DNA from: an uncultured Muribaculum sp.
Lineage (GTDB): Bacteria; Bacteroidota; Bacteroidia; Bacteroidales; Muribaculaceae
Direction: 5' to 3'
DNA length: 21,880 nt
NCBI GenBank assembly: GCA_910578785.1
Contig: CAJTSJ010000041.1
Location: forward strand, 1-21,880
Position numbers and translations under genes: made by a program. Below are positions 17,697-21,880 of this stretch, piece by piece (position 1 is the stretch's first letter; every line of letters begins with the position of its first letter). Under the pieces are notes generated by a model that saw only the letters and a list, made by a program, of their open reading frames with translations, did not search any database and was not told where the DNA came from.

Positions 17697-19277
17697 TTAA
17701 AACTCCGACGCAAAATGGAAGTTAATCTTGGGAAAGTCTGCCTGAGCCATCTGAAGAACATAGTTACTGTCGGCGAGGAAGACGTCACGTCCTTCGCGGT
17801 CGATGGCCATGAACTGATGCTTGCGCTTTTTAAATGCAGCGAGAGCATCTGCATCGTCACTTTCTATCCAGCATGCCTTGTAGAGCGATATGGGTTCCCA
17901 CCGCACAGTAGCTCCATATTCATGAAGCAGTCGGTATTGGATTACCTCGAACTGAAGCTGGCCTACCGTACCGATAATCTTACGGCCGTTGAACTGGTTG
18001 GTAAACAATTGTGCAACACCTTCGTCCATGAGCTGTTGTATACCCTTGTCAAGTTGCTTGGCTTTCATAGGGTCGGTGTTTTCGATATACTTGAACATCT
18101 CCGGAGAGAAACTTGGCAATCCCTTGTAGTGCAGGCTTTCGCCTTCAGTCAGCGTGTCGCCGATTTTAAAGTTGCCGGTATCAGGTATGCCGACGATATC
18201 GCCTGGGTAGGCTTCGTCGACGATATTCTTCTTCTGGGCCATGAACGCCGTCGGAGCCGCAAAACGCATCATTTTCCCTGAACGCATGTGCTTATAGTTG
18301 GCGTTGCGTTCGAACTTTCCCGAGCACACCTTTACGAATGCAATGCATGAACGGTGGTTGGGGTCCATATTGGCGTGAATCTTAAATACAAATCCACTGA
18401 ATGCTTCTTCTGTGGGTTCTACTTCACGTTCTTCTGCTTTGACCGGCAGTGGTGAAGGCGCTATTTTGACAAAGCAGTCAAGAAGTTCCTTGACACCGAA
18501 TGTGTTCAACGCCGAACCGAAGAATACAGGGGCCACTTTGCCCGCAAGATATTCGGAGGTGTCGAATTCAGGATATACGCCTTCAATGAGTTCGAGGTCT
18601 TCTCTTAGCTTTTCCGCGTCGCGTTCACCTACCGCGTCGTCGATTCTCGGGTCGTTGACACTGTCAATTTCCACTCGTTCTGTGACCTGAGTTTTACTTG
18701 GTGTAAACAGGTCAAGTGATTGTTCGTATATGTTGTATACACCTTTGAATTTTGCCCCGATATTTATAGGCCATGACAACGGACGCACGGAAATCTTAAG
18801 CTCGGCTTCAAGTTCGTCGAGAATCTCAAATGGGTCGCGTCCTTCGCGGTCGAGTTTATTGACAAAAATAATGACAGGCGTGTTGCGCATGCGGCACACC
18901 TCCATCAGTTTGCGTGTCTGTTGCTCGACACCTTTAGCCACATCGACTACAATTATTACGCTATCGACAGCTGTAAGCGTGCGGTAAGTGTCCTCGGCAA
19001 AATCCTGGTGACCCGGAGTGTCAAGGATATTTATTTTATAATCACCGTAGTTGAATCCCATTACGGATGTGGCCACGGATATTCCGCGCTGTTTTTCAAT
19101 CTCCATCCAGTCGGAGGTCGCGGTCTTTTTTATCTTATTGGATTTTACGGCTCCTGCGACATGGATTGCACCACCGAACAGCAACAGCTTTTCGGTCAGA
19201 GTGGTCTTTCCTGCGTCAGGGTGTGATATAATGGCGAAAGTGCGCCGGCGTTTAATTTCGTCAGTAAGTGTAGCCAC
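17697..19277 (-). CDS. prfC: Peptide chain release factor 3
   Basis: Translational GTPase of 526 residues that recycles release factors RF1/RF2 from the ribosome after termination. The GTPase motifs are clear: G1 SHPDAGKTT (18-26), the RF3-specific switch SDWMEIEKQRGISVATSV, G3 DTPGHQDFAEDTYRTL, and G4 NKLDREGRDP. The C-terminal region includes the RF3-type QFEVIQYRLLHEYGA segment. The RF3 switch wording and length separate it from EF-G, LepA and TypA. It starts 10 bases after the rfbD stop, implying co-transcription from a promoter upstream of rfbD. Confidence 0.97.
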   Translation of the reverse strand: MATLTDEIKRRRTFAIISHPDAGKTTLTEKLLLFGGAIHVAGAVKSNKIKKTATSDWMEIEKQRGISVATSVMGFNYGDYKINILDTPGHQDFAEDTYRTLTAVDSVIIVVDVAKGVEQQTRKLMEVCRMRNTPVIIFVNKLDREGRDPFEILDELEAELKISVRPLSWPINIGAKFKGVYNIYEQSLDLFTPSKTQVTERVEIDSVNDPRIDDAVGERDAEKLREDLELIEGVYPEFDTSEYLAGKVAPVFFGSALNTFGVKELLDCFVKIAPSPLPVKAEEREVEPTEEAFSGFVFKIHANMDPNHRSCIAFVKVCSGKFERNANYKHMRSGKMMRFAAPTAFMAQKKNIVDEAYPGDIVGIPDTGNFKIGDTLTEGESLHYKGLPSFSPEMFKYIENTDPMKAKQLDKGIQQLMDEGVAQLFTNQFNGRKIIGTVGQLQFEVIQYRLLHEYGATVRWEPISLYKACWIESDDADALAAFKKRKHQFMAIDREGRDVFLADSNYVLQMAQADFPKINFHFASEF

Positions 19278-19287
19278 AATAAATCTC

Positions 19288-20157
19288 TTATTGGTTTTCT
19301 ATTTCGTTTATTCTGTCGAGGCAATCTTTCAGGCTGTCAATCCAGTATGGTATGTCAACACTGTACGTCGCCTTGATTTTAGATGTGTTGAACAGACTAA
19401 AATATGGACGGGTAGCCATTGTCGGATAATCTTCGGTCGGAATCGGTTTGACTTTGCAGTCTTTGATTCCGCGGATGTGGAATATGGCCTGTGTGAAATC
19501 GAACCACGATGCGGCACCGGAATTGGAGTAGTGGTAAATACCTGGTACCCACTGATGCGCTTTCAGAATTTTTACAATTGCTTTTGCCACATCGCGGGCG
19601 TAGGTCGGCGTGCCGATTTGATCGCATACGACCTTAATCTCTTTACGTTCACGGCTCAGTTTCAGCATAGTCTTTACGAAATTTTTGCCGAAAGGGGAGT
19701 AGAGCCATTCGATGCGCATTATGATGCTGTCGGGAGCGAGAGCCAGCAATGCTGTTTCGCCCTGGCGTTTAGTCGTGCCGTATTGCGACATCGGATTTAC
19801 TTTGTCGCTTTCGTTGTACGGGCGGAATGCCTTGCCGTCAAATACATAGTCGGTAGAGATATGCAGGACTTTGGCGCCGTTGTCGCTTGCGGCATTTGCG
19901 ATATTACGCACGGCTTCTACATTTATTTGCGAGCAAAGGGCCTTGTCTTCCTCTGCCTGGTCTACAGCCGTGTATGCCGCACAGTTTATTATGTGTGTGA
20001 TGTCGTTGCGTGTGACAAAGGTCTTCAATTTTATGCCGTCTGTCAGGTCAAGCTCATCAATGTCGGTATAGATGGCTTGTCCCGGCAACTCCTGGTCGAG
20101 AATGGAGCGCATTTCGCGTCCAAGCTGACCGTTACATCCTGTGACGAGTACTTTCAT
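19288..20157 (-). CDS. rfbD: dTDP-4-dehydrorhamnose reductase
   Basis: Last step of dTDP-L-rhamnose synthesis: NADPH-dependent reduction of dTDP-4-dehydro-L-rhamnose, used for surface polysaccharides. The 289-residue protein is an extended short-chain dehydrogenase. Visible are the nucleotide-binding GCNGQLG (7-13), DIDELDLTD, INCAAYTAVDQAEED, HISTDYVFDG, and the catalytic Tyr-Lys pair in SQYGTTKRQGE, with TPTYARDVAKAI near the C-terminus. No rfbA, rfbB or rfbC lies alongside; those must be elsewhere. The gene sits 10 bases before prfC on the same strand. An isolated rfbD next to prfC is, from memory, common in Bacteroidales. Confidence 0.94.
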   Translation of the reverse strand: MKVLVTGCNGQLGREMRSILDQELPGQAIYTDIDELDLTDGIKLKTFVTRNDITHIINCAAYTAVDQAEEDKALCSQINVEAVRNIANAASDNGAKVLHISTDYVFDGKAFRPYNESDKVNPMSQYGTTKRQGETALLALAPDSIIMRIEWLYSPFGKNFVKTMLKLSRERKEIKVVCDQIGTPTYARDVAKAIVKILKAHQWVPGIYHYSNSGAASWFDFTQAIFHIRGIKDCKVKPIPTEDYPTMATRPYFSLFNTSKIKATYSVDIPYWIDSLKDCLDRINEIENQ

Positions 20158-20183
20158 CGTGATATGGGTTTGAATTTCGCCAA

Positions 20184-20191
20184 CAAAGTTA
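20184..20191 (-). promoter_or_regulatory. -7 box upstream of the rfbD-prfC operon
   Basis: On the minus strand TAACTTTG (20191-20184) fits the -7 consensus 27 bases before the rfbD ATG. No TTG or TTTG is present at the usual upstream spacing, so the -33 box is absent or degenerate. Confidence 0.45.
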
Positions 20192-20313
20192 CGAAATTAT
20201 CACCATATTTCATCGTGTCGGTGTAATCTACAGTGTAAAATTCATGGTTAACGATTGATGGCACATGGTAATGATAAGTCAATCCATGATTTATTTAGAG
20301 GACGTTAAATGTG

Positions 20314-20404
20314 TAAAAAGCGGACACCATTGAATTACACCCAAAGATTGACACAAACCGTTGGAGTCACTTCGTATTCGACGAATGGATGTGTCCGCTT
20401 TTTA
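20314..20404. repeat. 14-bp inverted repeat with a 63-base loop downstream of the recombinase gene
   Basis: TAAAAAGCGGACAC (20314-20327) and GTGTCCGCTTTTTA (20391-20404) are perfect inverted copies enclosing 63 bases. A smaller hairpin TTCGT-ATTCG-ACGAA lies inside. The A-tract, GC-rich stem and T-tract look like a terminator for the recombinase (stop at 20413), but the loop is much longer than normal. Alternatives are a small non-coding RNA, a MITE-like remnant or a recombination site. Together with 20158-20313, which shows only the rfbD -7 box, it fills the 255-base gap between the recombinase and rfbD. Confidence 0.7.
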
Positions 20405-20412
20405 AATAACCT

Positions 20413-21645
20413 TTAAAGCATCCGGATAAGTTTGGCGTTTGCACGATCTACGACGGAGTTGTCGAGCGAGGCAAGATATATTTGAGTGGTGACTTCCGAA
20501 TTGTGGCCCATTCCCTTGCTGATGACACTGATAGGGATACCCTTTGTTTTTGCGGCCGAAGCCCAGCTATGACGTGCGCAATACATGGTCAGCCGTATAT
20601 CCACCCCGGCAAGTCGGGCTACGGTCTTCAGATTGTAATTGATTTTGTATCCCATGTTCCGGTATGTACTGCGCTCTTTAGACGACGTTGACTTAATGAT
20701 TGGAAGCAGGTATGGTGTTGAGTTTTGGGGATACTTGTCGAGAATATGCTGCATCTCTTTGGTCCATGCTATAGTGAGAAGTTGGCCTGTCTTACGTCTT
20801 CGATAAATGATATATCCGTTTATCAGGTCGGTTTTTCTTAGAAATGCCATGTCTATAAAACTCATGCCGCGCAGATAGAAGCTAAGCAGAAACATGTCAC
20901 GGGCAAATTCTGCGGGAGGAGTCTTGGACAAATCAAGCGATTTGATTTTCTTGATGGACTTTATTGTCAAGGCTCGTTTTACAGTTTTCTCTATTCCGGT
21001 GTAGACATGTCTGAACGGTTTGCTCTGTTCAATGTCGCCTTTGTCGACCGCTCGGTTATATACTGCGCGCAGAATACGCATGTAAAAAGAGATAGTGTTC
21101 GGGACCATGCCTTTGCATCGCAGATGCGATTCATAGGCTTCGACAATTTCGGATGTCAATGAATCGAGCATTATGTCATTGGTGCGAAAGCGATGTGTCT
21201 CAATAGAGTAATCTGCCAGAAACTTCTTGAAACTGCTTAACGCTGATATATAAGTTTCTGCTGTCCGGACTTTCCCTGTACGGTTTAGTTTGCGGATGAT
21301 AGATGTCATGAATGAATTCAGTGAATACTCGCGCATGTACTTTTTGTAACCGGACAGAATATCGTCCGCGCTGTACGGTATGCCCTTAGTCTCATATTTG
21401 CGGATTATCTTAGAAAAACGTTCCAGATCAAGCTTAATCTCATAGGCAATGCTTGACGCTTCTGCAAATCTATCTGCATTCGTATCTGCTGTCAATGAGG
21501 ATTCTCGTGTATTCCATTCATGTGGGAATACACGGTAGTCTGTTGCCATCTGGCGAGTGATACGATTGTGGATGACTTGGTAGAATATCGATCCTTTTTT
21601 ATTCTCAACGGATGAATTTCTGAATTTAACTTTTATAGAAGCCAT
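20413..21645 (-). CDS. Tyrosine site-specific recombinase, Bacteroides DNA-invertase (Tsr) type
   Basis: Recombinase of 410 residues. The N-terminal region (about 5-85) resembles the Arm DNA-binding domain of Bacteroidetes integrases, about 105-205 a SAM-like core-binding domain, and about 215-400 the catalytic domain. Catalytic residues: R259 in FYLRGMSFIDM, K285 in YRRRKTGQLL, R358 and H359 in YCARHSW, H381 in GMGHNSE, and nucleophile Y390 in TTQIYLASLD. The first histidine of the usual HxxR motif is tyrosine (Y355), which I recall as common in this Bacteroidetes group. FYLRGMSFIDMAFL and the RRRKTGQ wording match Bacteroides recombinases that invert promoters of surface genes. No excisionase or mobilisation genes accompany it, arguing against a conjugative element. 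The start lies 181 bases inside the right arm of the 54-base repeat. The gene has its own promoter. Confidence 0.92.
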   Translation of the reverse strand: MASIKVKFRNSSVENKKGSIFYQVIHNRITRQMATDYRVFPHEWNTRESSLTADTNADRFAEASSIAYEIKLDLERFSKIIRKYETKGIPYSADDILSGYKKYMREYSLNSFMTSIIRKLNRTGKVRTAETYISALSSFKKFLADYSIETHRFRTNDIMLDSLTSEIVEAYESHLRCKGMVPNTISFYMRILRAVYNRAVDKGDIEQSKPFRHVYTGIEKTVKRALTIKSIKKIKSLDLSKTPPAEFARDMFLLSFYLRGMSFIDMAFLRKTDLINGYIIYRRRKTGQLLTIAWTKEMQHILDKYPQNSTPYLLPIIKSTSSKERSTYRNMGYKINYNLKTVARLAGVDIRLTMYCARHSWASAAKTKGIPISVISKGMGHNSEVTTQIYLASLDNSVVDRANAKLIRML

Positions 21646-21729
21646 TGTTTTTATGAATTTAAAGTGATTGACAGGTATATTAATATGATATTCCTTCGCT
21701 TAATAAAAACAATGATTCTATCCTTTTTA

Positions 21730-21791
21730 GTAATACCGCATACAGGCTTACGATTCAAAAATACAAATATAAAATATTTGAGCGGTATTAC
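21730..21791. repeat. 10-bp inverted repeat around the recombinase promoter
   Basis: GTAATACCGC (21730-21739) and GCGGTATTAC (21782-21791) are perfect inverted copies separated by 42 bases. One arm overlaps the recombinase -33 box edge and spacer, and the other lies downstream of the expected transcription start, so they bracket the -7 box. They could be operator half-sites for autoregulation, or recombinase binding sites. Confidence 0.75.
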
Positions 21792-21793
21792 AA
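21764..21793 (-). promoter_or_regulatory. Promoter of the recombinase gene
   Basis: On the minus strand TTG (21793-21791), 19 bases, then TATATTTG (21771-21764) matches the Bacteroidetes consensus. The transcript would have a leader of about 110 bases before the ATG at 21645, including an AT-rich palindrome ATATTAATAT (21677-21686). It lies inside the right repeat arm. Confidence 0.65.
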
Positions 21794-21826
21794 TGCGGTG
21801 AAAACAGAAGTGGATCCGGAATGTTT

Positions 21827-21880
21827 TTGTAGAGTCAACAAGCAAGTGCAAAATTAGCGAAAGTGTTTGATGAATTGTTC
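21827..21880 (-). repeat. Right arm of 54-bp terminal inverted repeat
   Basis: This is the exact reverse complement of bases 1-54. The TAATTTTG box, read on the minus strand, lies at 21856-21849 and points inward toward the recombinase gene. The arm starts 181 bases upstream of the recombinase start codon. Confidence 0.9.

Noticed and set aside
19051..20226. 391-codon open frame on the + strand opposite rfbD/prfC
   Set aside because: It is fully antisense to two well-supported genes and gives a Cys/Phe/Tyr-rich, domain-free translation.
20413..21880. Integrated conjugative element or prophage
   Set aside because: Only the recombinase is present; no excisionase, relaxase, transfer or phage structural genes, and the neighbouring genes are housekeeping.

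Overview
The window reads as chromosomal DNA of a member of the Bacteroidales, most likely a gut Muribaculaceae/Bacteroides relative. The clues are promoters with the Bacteroidetes -33/-7 pattern (TTTG or TTG, about 20 bases, then TAnnTTTG) in place of E. coli-type boxes, almost no Shine-Dalgarno sequences, a NigD-like lipoprotein, an ECF sigma factor translationally coupled to a membrane-anchored barrel protein, a CarboxypepD-plug-barrel TonB receptor, a secreted MG2/plug protein, and a tyrosine recombinase of the Bacteroides DNA-invertase (Tsr) type. The family is an inference; no 16S gene is present.

Layout. Left edge (1-187): one arm of a 54-base inverted repeat, then the gyrB promoter. 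188-4446 (+): gyrB and rnr, closed by a strong terminator. 4520-9949 (-): three units, read right to left: a Ca2+ P-type ATPase with its own promoter, a NigD-like lipoprotein, and an ECF sigma factor overlapping a predicted anti-sigma/beta-barrel fusion by 4 bases. 10017-11051 (-): asnA. 11258-17244 (+): a secreted MG2/plug-domain protein whose base composition changes abruptly inside the gene, an exported carboxymuconolactone-decarboxylase/cupin fusion, and a TonB-dependent receptor. 17439-20157 (-): rfbD, prfC and a small two-helix membrane protein, probably one operon, meeting the TonB gene at a 17-bp perfect hairpin. 20413-21645 (-): the tyrosine recombinase. Right edge (21827-21880): the second arm of the 54-base repeat, perfectly inverted relative to the first.

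The most striking signal is at the scale of the whole window. It begins and ends with the same 54 bases in inverted orientation, and an invertase-type tyrosine recombinase starts 181 bases inside the right arm. This is the layout of an invertible DNA segment, but about 21.9 kb long and carrying housekeeping genes (gyrB, rnr, prfC, asnA, rfbD). The outermost genes, gyrB and the recombinase, each have a recognisable promoter inside the arms, so inversion could leave them expressed while changing what lies next to the outer flanks. The flanks are not visible, so this stays a hypothesis; an assembly break at a repeat is the main alternative.

There is no gene-free stretch longer than about 300 bases. 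The largest gaps are 20158-20412 (a long-loop inverted repeat and an rfbD -7 box), 21646-21880 (recombinase promoter, short inverted repeat, repeat arm), 11052-11257 (divergent promoters) and 17245-17438 (terminator hairpin). No rRNA, tRNA, CRISPR array, insertion sequence or prophage genes were seen.
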